A DNA stretch of 64,000 nucleotides from Rhodoferax sp. BLA1 (GTDB taxonomy: Bacteria; Pseudomonadota; Gammaproteobacteria; Burkholderiales; Burkholderiaceae_C): contig NZ_SZVI01000001.1 in assembly GCF_013416775.1 (NCBI RefSeq), positions 124,001-188,000 of the forward strand, in the 5' to 3' direction. Below the pieces are notes generated by a model. The model was not told the origin of the DNA. It worked only from the letters and a program-made list of their open reading frames with translations, and did not search any database. Below, in pieces: positions 49,134-58,456 of the stretch (position 1 is its first letter; each line of letters starts with the position of its first letter). Both the position numbers and the translations under genes were made by a program.

Positions 49134-49169
49134 GGGCTTAACTTTACTGGCAGATGCCTTGCGTCACCC

Positions 49170-49198
49170 GGCCACATGGGTTCTGCAACCATGTGGCC
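49170..49198 (-). other. focA-btsS junction hairpin
   Basis: GGCCACATGG (49170-49179) pairs perfectly with CCATGTGGCC (49189-49198) around a nine-base loop, with further CCGG/CCGGG pairing outside. No T-tract follows on the minus strand. It lies in the 82-base gap between the two genes. Confidence 0.7.
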
Positions 49199-49215
49199 CG
49201 GGTTCTACGCCCTGA

Positions 49216-50181
49216 TCAGGCGTCTTTGAAGCTGCTTTTCTGCGTCGCCGCCTTGCTCGGCTGGCCGCGGCGGTAAATCGCCCAGTACACCCCACCCACA
49301 AGCAAGGCGCCCCCCACCCAGTTGCCCAAGGTCACAGCAACCATGTTGATCGCAAAGTGGTCAACCTGAATACTGGGCCGGGCCATCCCGTGGCTGGCCA
49401 GATCAGCCCAGAACGAGTCCGGTGCCCACCATTCGATGAACAGGCCCATCGGAATGAAATACATATTGGCCACACAGTGTTCGAACCCGGCGGCAACAAA
49501 TGCCGCAACCGGGAGAAACATGGCCATGATCTTGTCACCGATGCTGCGCGCGGCCATCGCACACCAGGTCGCCAAACACACCAGCACATTACACAGAATG
49601 CCGAGGAAAAACGCATTCACCGGTGGTAGCGAACTCTTCGCTGTTGCAAAGTACAAAGCAGAAGCCCCCACCTCACCGTGGCCAAAGGTGTACTGCCCCG
49701 AGAGGAACACCAAGGTCGCCACGCCAAGGGCCCCGACAAAGTTGCCGAGCCAGACGGTGACCCAGACACGGAACATGTGACCGGTCTTCACGCGGCCACT
49801 GGCCCAGGCCATCACCATCAAGGCGTCACTGGTGAAAAGCTGCGCCCCGGCAATCACCACCAGGATCAGCCCGAGCGAAAAAGTGGCCCCCATCAACAGC
49901 CGCATCACCCCAAAAGGCAGGTGGTCTGCTGCGCCAGAGATGGTGACCGTGGCAAACAGGCCACCCAGGGCAACAAAGGCACCGCCCAGGATAGCCAGGC
50001 CGAACAAGACCCAAGGTGCCAACTTGGCTTTTTTAACGCCCACATCTTCAGCCGCCAGGGCAACGGCATCGGGCAGCAAGGGGTCCATGGAGAAACCGGC
50101 GCTTGCGCCGGGAGTGGCCGAGCTTTTGGCGTGCTCAGCATGGTGCTTGGGAGAGCATCCGTCCTCAGTGTTTTTGAACAT
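49216..50181 (-). CDS. focA: Formate/nitrite transporter family channel (FocA-like)
   Basis: A pentameric membrane channel for formate or a similar anion; 321 residues with six helices after a longer polar N-terminus (about 1-50). It has the pore histidine in GFEHCVANMYFIPMG and the slide-loop region LFTSDALMVMA. Together with pflB and ackA, formate is the natural substrate; nitrite or acetate are possible. The extended N-terminus contains GCSPKHHAEHAKS, unusual in its histidines. It follows ackA with a hairpin in the 62-base gap. Confidence 0.92.
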   Translation of the reverse strand: MFKNTEDGCSPKHHAEHAKSSATPGASAGFSMDPLLPDAVALAAEDVGVKKAKLAPWVLFGLAILGGAFVALGGLFATVTISGAADHLPFGVMRLLMGATFSLGLILVVIAGAQLFTSDALMVMAWASGRVKTGHMFRVWVTVWLGNFVGALGVATLVFLSGQYTFGHGEVGASALYFATAKSSLPPVNAFFLGILCNVLVCLATWCAMAARSIGDKIMAMFLPVAAFVAAGFEHCVANMYFIPMGLFIEWWAPDSFWADLASHGMARPSIQVDHFAINMVAVTLGNWVGGALLVGGVYWAIYRRGQPSKAATQKSSFKDA

Positions 50182-50197
50182 GACAGTCGTGTGGTGA

Positions 50198-50225
50198 CAA
50201 GGCCGGGCTGATCAGCCCGGCCTTG
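50198..50225 (-). other. ackA-focA junction hairpin (28-bp perfect palindrome)
   Basis: CAAGGCCGGGCTGA (50198-50211) is followed at once by its complement (50212-50225). The palindrome is perfect and GC-rich and ends 17 bases before the focA start on the minus strand. With no T-tract it looks like a processing or stability element. Confidence 0.75.
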
Positions 50226-50243
50226 GGTTCTTTGGTGGAAAAC

Positions 50244-51470
50244 TCAGGCTTGGCCCAATGTGTGCCCCAGCACCCGGATGGTGTGTTTGGCGATCATTTT
50301 TTCTTCGTTGGTCGGAACAATGAACACCGGCACCTTGGCGTCAGCGGCAGAGATGTCATAGGCCTTTTTCGCATTGGCAGCGGCATCGACCTTGACACCC
50401 AGCCAGGCCAGTTGTTGAACCACAGCGGCACGGATTTCTGGCGAGTTTTCACCAATGCCGGCGGTGAACACCAGCGCATCAAGCCCGCCCATGGACGCGG
50501 CCATGGCCGCCACTTCCTTGGCCACGCGGAAGCAGAACAAGTCCACGGCCTTCTGGGCTGCGGGCTCACTCGACTCTTGCAGCACCTTCATGTCGTTCGA
50601 AATCCCGGAAATGCCGAGCAACCCGGACTGGCGGTACAGCAGGTCTTCGAGCGCTTCGAGTCCCATGTTCTTCTCGCGCATCAGATAGAACAAGACACCG
50701 GGGTCGATGCTGCCGCTGCGGGTGCCCATTGGCACGCCGTTGAGCACCGAGAAACCCATCGAGGTATCCATGCTCTGCCCGCCCTTGACCGCACACAGGC
50801 TGGAGCCATTGCCCAGATGGCAGATGACCACATGGCCCTGGGCCAAATCGGGACGGGTTTCCCGCAAATGGCTGGTCACGTATTCGTAGGACAGGCCGTG
50901 AAAGCCGTAGCTGCAGACACCTTCGTCGGTCAGCGCCTGGGGCAGACCAAAGTGGCGCGCCATGGCTGGCTGGGTGCTGTGGAAAGCGGTGTCAAAACAA
51001 GCCACCTGTTTCAGATCAGGGAAGTTCTTGGCCAGGATACGGATCGGCGCCACATTGTGTGGCTGATGCAGCGGGGCCAGGGGCACCAGGCTGTCGAGCT
51101 CGTCGAGCAAGGTCGGGGTCACCTGCATCGGCTGACCCAGGTTCATGCCACCATGTACCACGCGGTGGCCCACAGCCACAATGTCGTAGTCGACCAGGGT
51201 GGTGCCGAGCCAGTCCAGCACATACTGGAGCAGGGTGTCGCGGTTATCGGAGTCTTTGGCGTTCCAGGTATGGGCACCCAGCGGGCGGCGGTCGGCACTT
51301 TTGGCTTCGAAGCGGGCCTCGCTGCCGATGCCTGAAATCTGCCCAGACAGCAGAGTTTCCAGGTCGTCACCCTGTGCGTTTTGGCGGAAGGCCGAGAATT
51401 TCAGGCTCGACGAACCGGCGTTGAGCACCAGGTAAGCGGCTTGTTTGGCAGAAACGGTATCAGCTAACAC
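50244..51470 (-). CDS. ackA: Acetate kinase
   Basis: Interconverts acetyl phosphate + ADP and acetate + ATP; 408 residues. It has the N-terminal LVLNAGSSSLKFSAF, HRVVHGG, ACFDTAFHST, CHLGNGSSLCAVKGGQSMDT and the C-terminal FTAGIGENSPEIR. The start codon is GTG at 51470, preceded by AGAGGAAA. No phosphotransacetylase gene is beside it, so acetyl phosphate must come from a pta elsewhere. It is between pflB and focA. Confidence 0.97.
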   Translation of the reverse strand: MLADTVSAKQAAYLVLNAGSSSLKFSAFRQNAQGDDLETLLSGQISGIGSEARFEAKSADRRPLGAHTWNAKDSDNRDTLLQYVLDWLGTTLVDYDIVAVGHRVVHGGMNLGQPMQVTPTLLDELDSLVPLAPLHQPHNVAPIRILAKNFPDLKQVACFDTAFHSTQPAMARHFGLPQALTDEGVCSYGFHGLSYEYVTSHLRETRPDLAQGHVVICHLGNGSSLCAVKGGQSMDTSMGFSVLNGVPMGTRSGSIDPGVLFYLMREKNMGLEALEDLLYRQSGLLGISGISNDMKVLQESSEPAAQKAVDLFCFRVAKEVAAMAASMGGLDALVFTAGIGENSPEIRAAVVQQLAWLGVKVDAAANAKKAYDISAADAKVPVFIVPTNEEKMIAKHTIRVLGHTLGQA

Positions 51471-51640
51471 GTGATTTTCCTCTTAGTGAAAAGGGCTTGA
51501 CCCAGCCGGGACGAGCAAACGCCGACAGGTCAAGCGACTTTGGCTGGACGCAGCCCAGCCAGTCATAGCGGTCACGGGCACTTGGATATGTGTTGGGTGA
51601 CCAGGCGGCACTAACACGCCCTCACCCTCGCCCGTGACTT

Positions 51641-51665
51641 GCCGCCATCTATACAGGATGGCGGC
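51641..51665 (-). other. pflB-ackA junction hairpin
   Basis: GCCGCCATC (51641-51649) pairs perfectly with GATGGCGGC (51657-51665) around a seven-base loop, 20 bases after the pflB stop on the minus strand. There is no T-tract. Confidence 0.7.
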
Positions 51666-51684
51666 GGAAGACCTCCAACCGACC

Positions 51685-53937
51685 TCAGTGACCGGCGTGG
51701 AAGGTGCGATTCACCACATCGAGTTGCTGCTCACGCGTCAGCTTGATGAAGTTCACCGCGTAGCCTGACACGCGGATGGTCAGTTGCGGGTACAGCTCGG
51801 GATGGTCCATCGCATGCAACAGGGTTTCACGGTCCAACACGTTCACGTTGATGTGGTGGCCATTGCTCTCGAAGTAACCATCCAACATGCCCGCCAGGTT
51901 CTTGACCCGTTCACCTTCGGTGCGGCCCAGGGCGCCTGGCACCACGGTGAAGGTGTAAGAGATACCGTCTTGCGAGCAGGTGTAGGGCAGCTTGCACACC
52001 GAAGACATCGACGCCAGCGCGCCCTTTTGGTCACGGCCGTGCATTGGGTTGGCACCCGGTGCAAACGGCTGACCGGCCTTGCGGCCATCGGGCGTGTTGC
52101 CGGTCTTCTTGCCATACACCACGTTGGAGGTGATGGTCAGCACCGACATGGTGGGTGTGGCGTCGCGGTAAGCGCGTTGTTGCTTGAGGTAACCCATGAA
52201 GGTCTCAACAGCCCAGGTGGCAATGCTGTCAACACGTTCGTCGTTGTTGCCGAAAGCCGGGTACTCACCTTCAATCTTGAAGTCGGTCGCCAGGCCACGT
52301 TCGTCACGAACCACCGAGACCTTGGCATAACGCATGGCCGACAAGGAGTCAGCCACCACCGACAGGCCGGCAATACCGCACGCCATGGTGCGTAGGATGT
52401 CGCGGTCATGCAGTGCCATTTCGATACGTTCGTAGGCGTATTTGTCGTGCATGTAATGGATGGCGTTGAGCGATTTCATGTAAACGCCCGACAGCCACTC
52501 CATCATTGGCAGGAACTTGGCCACCACATCGTCGTAGTTGAGCACGTCACCCAGGATCGGCTCGAACTTCGGACCCACCTGGTCACCACTGAGCTCGTCG
52601 CGGCCACCGTTGATGGCGTAAAGCATGGTTTTGGCCAGGTTGGCGCGGGCACCAAAGAACTGCATCTGTTTGCCAATACGCATGGCGGAGACGCAGCAGG
52701 CGATGCCGTAGTCATCACCCCAGTACGGACGCATCAGGTCGTCGTTTTCGTATTGCACCGAGCAGGTGTCGATCGAGGTTTTGGCACAGAATTCTTTGAA
52801 GCCTTGTGGCAGTTTCTCGGACCACAACACGGTCAGGTTTGGCTCGGGTGCAGGGCCCAGGTTGTACAAGGTGTGCAGCACGCGGAAGCTGGTTTTGGTG
52901 ACCAGGGAGCGGCCATCTTCACCCACACCACCGATGGACTCAGTCACCCAGGTCGGGTCGCCAGAGAACAATTGATCGTATTCTGGCGTACGCAGGAAAC
53001 GCACGATACGCAGCTTGATCACCAGGTCATCCATCATTTCCTGGGCGTCTTTTTCGCTGATCAGGCCAACCGCCAGGTCACGTTCGAAATAGATGTCGAG
53101 GAAGGTTGAGACACGGCCAATCGACATGGCGGCGCCGTTTTGCTCCTTGACCGCAGCCAGGTAAGCCAGATAGGTCCATTGCACGGCTTCGCGGGCGTTT
53201 TCTGCCGGGCGACCGAGGTCAAAGCCATACTTGGCACCCATTTGTTTGAGCTCGTCGAGGGCACGGAATTGCTCGGAGACCTCTTCGCGCAAACGAATCA
53301 CACTTTCGGTGAACTCCACACCGTCGAGTTCGTGGAACGAGGCTTTCTTGAAAGCACGCAGCGCGTCGATGCCGTACAGGGCCACACGGCGATAGTCACC
53401 AATGATGCGGCCACGGCCATACGCATCGGGCAGACCGGTCAGGATGGCCGATTTGCGGGCCTTCATGATTTCTGGCGAGTAGACGTCAAACACGCCGCTG
53501 TTGTGGTCTTTGCGGTATTTGGTCCAGGTCTCTGTCACTGCTGGGTCCATCTCGAAACCAAAAGCGTTCAGACCACCTTCCACCATGCGCAAACCACCGT
53601 TGGGCATGATGGCGCGTTTGAGCGGCGCATCGGTTTGCAGACCAACGATGATTTCTTTGTCTTGATCGATGTAGCCAGCGTCATGGGCGGTGATGCTGGA
53701 GGGTTTCAGGGACACATCGAGAACCCCCTTTTTCTGTTCCTGTTTCAGCAACTCTTGCAGCTTGGCCCAGAGGGCGGTGGTACGTGCTGTTGGCCCCTCG
53801 AGGAAAGAGGCGTCGCCGAGATACGGCGTGTAATTGGCCTGGATAAAGCCCCGAACATCCACACTTTCCGTCCAAGCACCGGTCGCAAAACCAGCCCAGG
53901 GATCCTGACGACTTGCAATTTTTGTTAACGCGTTCAT
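51685..53937 (-). CDS. pflB: Pyruvate formate-lyase
   Basis: Oxygen-sensitive glycyl-radical enzyme that splits pyruvate with CoA into acetyl-CoA and formate; 750 residues. The twin active-site cysteines are in [17 protein letters not shown] and the radical glycine is in [12 protein letters not shown] near the C-terminus. [20 protein letters not shown] is typical. I chose the second ATG (53937), with AGGA six bases upstream, over the ATG two codons earlier. Activity needs the radical-SAM activase PflA, which is not encoded nearby. It is unusual in a betaproteobacterium and points to anaerobic fermentation. Confidence 0.97.
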   Translation of the reverse strand: MNALTKIASRQDPWAGFATGAWTESVDVRGFIQANYTPYLGDASFLEGPTARTTALWAKLQELLKQEQKKGVLDVSLKPSSITAHDAGYIDQDKEIIVGLQTDAPLKRAIMPNGGLRMVEGGLNAFGFEMDPAVTETWTKYRKDHNSGVFDVYSPEIMKARKSAILTGLPDAYGRGRIIGDYRRVALYGIDALRAFKKASFHELDGVEFTESVIRLREEVSEQFRALDELKQMGAKYGFDLGRPAENAREAVQWTYLAYLAAVKEQNGAAMSIGRVSTFLDIYFERDLAVGLISEKDAQEMMDDLVIKLRIVRFLRTPEYDQLFSGDPTWVTESIGGVGEDGRSLVTKTSFRVLHTLYNLGPAPEPNLTVLWSEKLPQGFKEFCAKTSIDTCSVQYENDDLMRPYWGDDYGIACCVSAMRIGKQMQFFGARANLAKTMLYAINGGRDELSGDQVGPKFEPILGDVLNYDDVVAKFLPMMEWLSGVYMKSLNAIHYMHDKYAYERIEMALHDRDILRTMACGIAGLSVVADSLSAMRYAKVSVVRDERGLATDFKIEGEYPAFGNNDERVDSIATWAVETFMGYLKQQRAYRDATPTMSVLTITSNVVYGKKTGNTPDGRKAGQPFAPGANPMHGRDQKGALASMSSVCKLPYTCSQDGISYTFTVVPGALGRTEGERVKNLAGMLDGYFESNGHHINVNVLDRETLLHAMDHPELYPQLTIRVSGYAVNFIKLTREQQLDVVNRTFHAGH

Positions 53938-54013
53938 TGACATTCCTATAAGGTTAAGTTGGCTTGTGGCTATTGGATGCATTAACCTGGTAGATCAAGA
54001 CATCCTGTTATCG

Positions 54014-54040
54014 CGACAAAGGCCGGGTGGGCCTTTGTCG
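54014..54040 (-). other. cstA-pflB junction hairpin
   Basis: CGACAAAGGCC (54014-54024) pairs perfectly with GGCCTTTGTCG (54030-54040) around five bases. It begins 11 bases after the cstA stop on the minus strand and has no T-tract. Confidence 0.75.
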
Positions 54041-54051
54041 TAGATGGCATA

Positions 54052-55866
54052 TCAAGCGGCGGACGGCAACATGCTCGGAGGAATCGCTGTAGATTCACCC
54101 CGGGCTTTCCATAACTCGGCCCAGCGCTTGAGTGAGGCAAACATGATGACCATGCCCAGGACCATCATGGCCGAGGCGATCACCGCATTGAACAGGCTGT
54201 ACCCTTTGACAGCAGCATTCAGATAAACATTGGCAATCATCCAGTAGCCGGCGTAGTTCACCGTGACAAACAGGTAAGCCAGAGGAATCAGGCAGGTCAG
54301 GGCATAAATGCGTTTCTTGGAGATGCGCATGATGATGGTGGCACCGATCATCAGACCCACCGAGGCCATCAACTGGTTGGACACACCAAACAGCGCCCAG
54401 ACCGAGCTGATGTCACCCGAGAGCAGCAGGTAGCCCCACAACACACAGGCAATGACACTGGCGGTGATGGCCGCAGGCATGGAGTCCAGGCGTTTCATGG
54501 CCGGAAATACATCACCCAGCAAGTCCTGAATCAAATAACGTGACACACGGGTGCCGGAGTCCACTGCGGTCAGAATGAACACCGCTTCGAACATGATCAC
54601 AAACTGGAAGAAGTAAGCCGCCAGATCGGTGAACCAAGACAACTTGGTGAAGATGTAGGCCATGCCCACAGCCAGCGTCACCGCACCACCGGTGCGACCG
54701 ACCAGGTCAAGGCCCATTTCCTGGCTCAGACGAGGCAAGTCCACCACGGTCATACCCAGGGTCTTGAACACTTCGGGGGTGGAGTTGATGGCAAAGTAGT
54801 CAGCGGGATGCAAGGAGGTTGCAGCAATCAGGGCCATCACGGCCACCAGACATTCCACCAGCATGGCGCCAAAGGCCACAGGAAGGATATCGCTCCACTT
54901 GTCAACCAGTTTGGGCGTGGTGCCCGAGCCAATGAAGGCATGGAAACCAGAGATCGCACCACAGGCAATGGTGATCGAAATGAACGGCCAGACCGAGCCC
55001 TTGATGATCGGGCCACCGCCGTTGATGAACTCGGTCACCGCTGGGAATTGGATGGTTGGGTTGATGAACACCACACCCACCACCAAAGCCGCAAACACAC
55101 CAATCTTCATGAAACTCGACAGGTAACCACGTGGTGTCAGCAACATCCAGACCGGCAAGGCGGTCGCAAAGAAGGCGTAAATCGGCAGAATCCAGCTCAC
55201 AGTGGTCTTGTGTAGCGTCAGCCAGTCACCCACCATCGTGCCTTGCAAATGGGGGCCGTAGGCAATAGAGGCCACGATGGCCGCCAGCCCCAGGTAGGTT
55301 GCCCATTTGGAGGAGCCAAAGTAACGCTCAAACAAGCCCAGCGCAATCGCGATTGGCACCGTCATGAACACCGCAAACGTGCCCCAGGCGTTGCGCTCGA
55401 GCGCATGAACCACCACAATCGACAGACCCGCCATGGTGATGGTGATGATGCACAACATCGCTAGGCCGGTACTCCAGCCAGCCACCGGGCCAAGCTCGGC
55501 TTTGGCGACTTCCGAGAGCGACTTGCCCTGGTGCTTCATGGAAGCAAACAGCACCACGGTGTCGTGCACCGCGCCACCGATCACCGCCCCGACCAGCAGC
55601 CAGATGAAGCCCGGCAGATAACCGAACTGCGCCGCCAGCACCGGGCCGACCAGTGGTCCGGCTGCCGCAATCGCGGCAAAGTGTTGACCTGCATTCACCC
55701 ACTTTTTGGTGGGCACGTAGTTTTTGCCATCTTGCAGCTGGTGCGATGGCGTCACATCCCTGTCGTCGGCAGCCAGGACCTTGTTGACAAAGAATACCCC
55801 GTAAAAGCGGTATGCAATGGCAAGGACGCAGACTGTAACGATCACGAAATATATCGCTTGGTCCAT
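54052..55866 (-). CDS. cstA: CstA family carbon-starvation/pyruvate transporter
   Basis: A membrane transporter of 604 residues with many helices. It has GPLVGPVLAAQFGYLPGFIW, VGAVIGGAVHDTVVLFASM and GFHAFIGSGTTPKLV typical of CstA. E. coli CstA and BtsT are about 700 residues; this is the shorter form with a reduced C-terminus. E. coli relatives take up pyruvate (BtsT by proton symport; CstA also peptides in older work). Here it heads the pflB-ackA-focA-btsSR run, so pyruvate uptake is the best guess. Confidence 0.92.
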   Translation of the reverse strand: MDQAIYFVIVTVCVLAIAYRFYGVFFVNKVLAADDRDVTPSHQLQDGKNYVPTKKWVNAGQHFAAIAAAGPLVGPVLAAQFGYLPGFIWLLVGAVIGGAVHDTVVLFASMKHQGKSLSEVAKAELGPVAGWSTGLAMLCIITITMAGLSIVVVHALERNAWGTFAVFMTVPIAIALGLFERYFGSSKWATYLGLAAIVASIAYGPHLQGTMVGDWLTLHKTTVSWILPIYAFFATALPVWMLLTPRGYLSSFMKIGVFAALVVGVVFINPTIQFPAVTEFINGGGPIIKGSVWPFISITIACGAISGFHAFIGSGTTPKLVDKWSDILPVAFGAMLVECLVAVMALIAATSLHPADYFAINSTPEVFKTLGMTVVDLPRLSQEMGLDLVGRTGGAVTLAVGMAYIFTKLSWFTDLAAYFFQFVIMFEAVFILTAVDSGTRVSRYLIQDLLGDVFPAMKRLDSMPAAITASVIACVLWGYLLLSGDISSVWALFGVSNQLMASVGLMIGATIIMRISKKRIYALTCLIPLAYLFVTVNYAGYWMIANVYLNAAVKGYSLFNAVIASAMMVLGMVIMFASLKRWAELWKARGESTAIPPSMLPSAA

Positions 55867-56246
55867 TTTTACTTCCTCAATAAATGCTTAAGTGTTTGAT
55901 CACGGGGCGCATGTTAGGAGGGGTCAAATGGCCTTGGAGGCTTTTCCAGAGAGCGGTAAAAAGACGGGGGTGAACGGTCAAAACAGCAGGTTGAACGGAA
56001 GCTTGCATCTCGGTTCGGCACGGTGTTTCAAAAAATTTTATTTCCGTTTCACAATGTGGCTATCTTACCTCAAGCTGACACCGTTTTTCCAAAAACCGGC
56101 TTGGCTCGATAGACGCTCTTTAATTGATATCTATAAACCCTTGTTACAAAAGGGCTACAGCCGAATTTGATATAGAAGACACGGCCAAGCAGGCCCATCG
56201 GATTGGCCGTCACCCACACCGACAGGGAGCTTTCAGGGTTAGTCTG
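55867..56246. other. Gap upstream of cstA
   Basis: 380 bases without a gene. It contains a dispersed repeat (56119-56170), an AT-rich stretch (about 56030-56070) and must include the cstA promoter. No clear -35/-10 pair or FNR site was found by eye. A 3' end for the carbamoylase genes on the same strand should also lie near 56246. Confidence 0.5.
56119..56170. repeat. Dispersed palindromic repeat upstream of cstA
   Basis: AATTGATATCTATAAACCCTT ... AAAAGGGCTACAGCCGAATTTG follows the family pattern with changes in the left arm. It separates the carbamoylase gene at 56247 from the cstA leader. Confidence 0.7.
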
Positions 56247-57197
56247 TCAGGCCAATAAACGGCCATCTGCGGCCAGGGTTTCACCTTTTCTGGCCGTGAT
56301 CAAGCCATAAGCCTGCGGCTGGCGATGCAGGTCGAAGTTGAACGTGGTGCGTTTGTAAATGGCACAGAAGTCCAGGTCGCAGCGGGCAATAGCCATCTCA
56401 TCACCTTTAGTCAGGCAGCGCGCCACCACCTCGCCTGAGGGCGCAATGATGCAGCTGCCTCCAATGCTGTCCACCCCTTCTTCGACCCCGGCTTTGGCCA
56501 CCCCCACCACCCAGGTGCCGTTCTGGTAGGCCCCGGCCTGCATCGAGAGCTGATTGTGAAACAGTGACAAATCGTCATGCTCGGGCGCGGGTGCGTTGTG
56601 CACCGGGGTGTTGTAACCAATCAGCACCATCTCAACACCTTGCAAGCCCATTACGCGGTAGGTTTCAGCCCAGCGCCGGTCATTGCAGATGGCCATGCCC
56701 AAAACACCACCAAAGGCCTGCGTCACCTGCCAGCCCGTGCCGGGAGTGAAGTAACGTTTTTCCAAATGCTGGAAACGGCGCCAGGGTTCGTGCTCAGAAT
56801 GGCCGGGCAGGTGCACCTTGCGGTACTTGGCCACGATCTGGCCGGTGCGGTCCACCAGAATCGAGGTGTTGTAGCGCACCTCGCCTGCGGCCTCCTGCGC
56901 CAGTTCGGCGTAGCCCAGGTAGAAGCCTACCCCCAGTTCACCCGCCAGGTCAAACAGCGGCTGGGTGGCAGCATTGGGCATGCTGCGCTCAAAAAAACTG
57001 TTGAGCTCGGCCTCGTCTTCGATGTACCAGCGCGGGAAAAAAGTGGTCAGTGCCAGTTCTGGAAACACAATGAGCTGGGCGCCCACGGCGTGGGCCTGGC
57101 GCATCAGCGCACACAGGCGCGCCACCACCTCGGTGCGGGAGTCTGAGCGCTGGATGGGGCCAAGTTGCCCGAGGGCGACATTGAGATAACGTGACAT
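56247..57197 (-). CDS. N-carbamoyl-D-amino-acid hydrolase-like nitrilase superfamily enzyme
   Basis: A carbon-nitrogen hydrolase of 316 residues. The Glu-Lys-Cys triad is visible: IVFPELALTTFFPRW (Glu), KYRKVHLPGHSEHEPWRRFQ (Lys) and GMAICNDRRWAETYRVMGL (Cys). FQHLEKRYF and SMQAGAYQNGTWVVG closely recall the Agrobacterium D-carbamoylase, which turns N-carbamoyl-D-amino acids into D-amino acids, CO2 and ammonia. The start MSRYLNVALGQLGPI at 57197 fits the family; an upstream ATG would add nine residues. It follows an M20 carbamoylase gene by 23 bases. Substrate chirality is inferred from family resemblance only. Confidence 0.87.
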   Translation of the reverse strand: MSRYLNVALGQLGPIQRSDSRTEVVARLCALMRQAHAVGAQLIVFPELALTTFFPRWYIEDEAELNSFFERSMPNAATQPLFDLAGELGVGFYLGYAELAQEAAGEVRYNTSILVDRTGQIVAKYRKVHLPGHSEHEPWRRFQHLEKRYFTPGTGWQVTQAFGGVLGMAICNDRRWAETYRVMGLQGVEMVLIGYNTPVHNAPAPEHDDLSLFHNQLSMQAGAYQNGTWVVGVAKAGVEEGVDSIGGSCIIAPSGEVVARCLTKGDEMAIARCDLDFCAIYKRTTFNFDLHRQPQAYGLITARKGETLAADGRLLA

Positions 57198-57220
57198 AAG
57201 AGGGATGACTCCAAGTAGGT

Positions 57221-58456
57221 TCAAGACGGGCGGTTGGCCAATGCCAGCACCACCTGCAACAGCAGCTGCGCGCCGCGTTGCAAATCGGCGGGTTCGGTGT
57301 GCTCACGCACGTTGTGGCTCAGACCACCCACGCTGGGCACAAAAAACATGGCGGTGGGACACACACGGGCCAGCATCTGGGCATCGTGCCCTGCCCCGCT
57401 GGGCAGTCGCTGGTAACTGCAGCCCAGGGCTTGTGCCTGCTGCTCCACCAGATCAACCACGGCGGGGTCAAAGGCCACCGGATCAAAACGCGCCAGGGTG
57501 CGGGTGCGGATGGACACGCCTTCAGCCTGCGCTACGCTGTTGGCATAGGCAAGAAGATCACGCTCCGCTTGCGCCAGCGCACTGGCATCGGTGTTACGCA
57601 GGTCTACGGTAAACACCGCCTTTTGTGCGATGACATTGACCAAGTTCGGACTGAGCCGCAACGCCCCGACGGTGGCCAGTTGGCGGCCACCCATGCGCTG
57701 ACTCAACGCACGTGCAAACACCGCCACTTGCGCCGCCACCAGCGCGGCATCGTGGCGCATGCCCATCGGCGTGGTCCCCGCGTGGTTGGACTGACCCTCC
57801 ACGGTGAACTCGGTCCACGAGATGCCTTGCACCCCTTCGACCACACCAATCTGCAAGTCCATTTGCTCCAGCACGGGGCCTTGCTCAATGTGCAACTCCA
57901 CATAACTGTCCACCTGCGGTGCACCCACCGGGACGCAGCCCAGGTAGCCGATGTGTTGCAACTCGCTCTGCACCGATACACCCTCGGCATCACAGGTGGC
58001 CAAAGCGTCAGCCAGAGGCAGACCACCCACATAGACCAAGCTGCCCATCATGTCGGGCTGAAAGCGCGCACCCTCCTCGTTGGTGAACACCGCCACGGTC
58101 AAAGGGCGGCGGGTCTGTATACCGGCATCAATCAGCGTGGCCACGAGTTCCAAACCGGCCAACACACCATAGTTGCCGTCGTACAAACCGCCGGTGCGCA
58201 CGGTATCGATGTGGGAGCCCACCATCACCGGTGGCAAGTCTTGCGTTCCGGACAAGGTGCCAAAGATGTTGCCAATCGCATCCACCTCAACACGCAGACC
58301 CAATTCGCGCATGCGCGCCACGGTCCAGTCGCGGCCCTGACCATCGGCCTCGGTGAGTGCCAGGCGATTGACACCACCACCGGGCAAGGCGCCGATCTGT
58401 CCCAGCGCCTGCAGACTATCCAAAAGACGCTGACCATTGATTTGTGGGGTGCTCAT
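57221..58456 (-). CDS. M20 family N-carbamoyl-L-amino-acid hydrolase / allantoate amidohydrolase-like
   Basis: A zinc amidase of 411 residues of the hydantoinase/carbamoylase group. It has GSHIDTVRTGGLYDGNYGVL (metal His, Asp), FTNEEGARFQPDMMGS (metal and catalytic Glu), ELHIEQGPVLEQ, GQSNHAGTTPMGMRHDA (dimerisation-domain signature) and SGAGHDAQML. Relatives hydrolyse N-carbamoyl-L-amino acids, beta-ureidopropionate, allantoate or ureidoglycine-type substrates. It overlaps the upstream diaminopropionate ammonia-lyase by four bases (ATGA), so the pair are probably translated together. The exact substrate is open. Confidence 0.88.
   Translation of the reverse strand: MSTPQINGQRLLDSLQALGQIGALPGGGVNRLALTEADGQGRDWTVARMRELGLRVEVDAIGNIFGTLSGTQDLPPVMVGSHIDTVRTGGLYDGNYGVLAGLELVATLIDAGIQTRRPLTVAVFTNEEGARFQPDMMGSLVYVGGLPLADALATCDAEGVSVQSELQHIGYLGCVPVGAPQVDSYVELHIEQGPVLEQMDLQIGVVEGVQGISWTEFTVEGQSNHAGTTPMGMRHDAALVAAQVAVFARALSQRMGGRQLATVGALRLSPNLVNVIAQKAVFTVDLRNTDASALAQAERDLLAYANSVAQAEGVSIRTRTLARFDPVAFDPAVVDLVEQQAQALGCSYQRLPSGAGHDAQMLARVCPTAMFFVPSVGGLSHNVREHTEPADLQRGAQLLLQVVLALANRPS

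Noticed and set aside
53938-54013. FNR site upstream of pflB (TTGATCTAC...)
   Set aside because: Only one half-site (TTGAT) is present; the second half does not match ATCAA.
56119-56135. FNR-like TTGATATCTATAAA upstream of cstA
   Set aside because: It is part of a dispersed repeat and the right half-site is imperfect.
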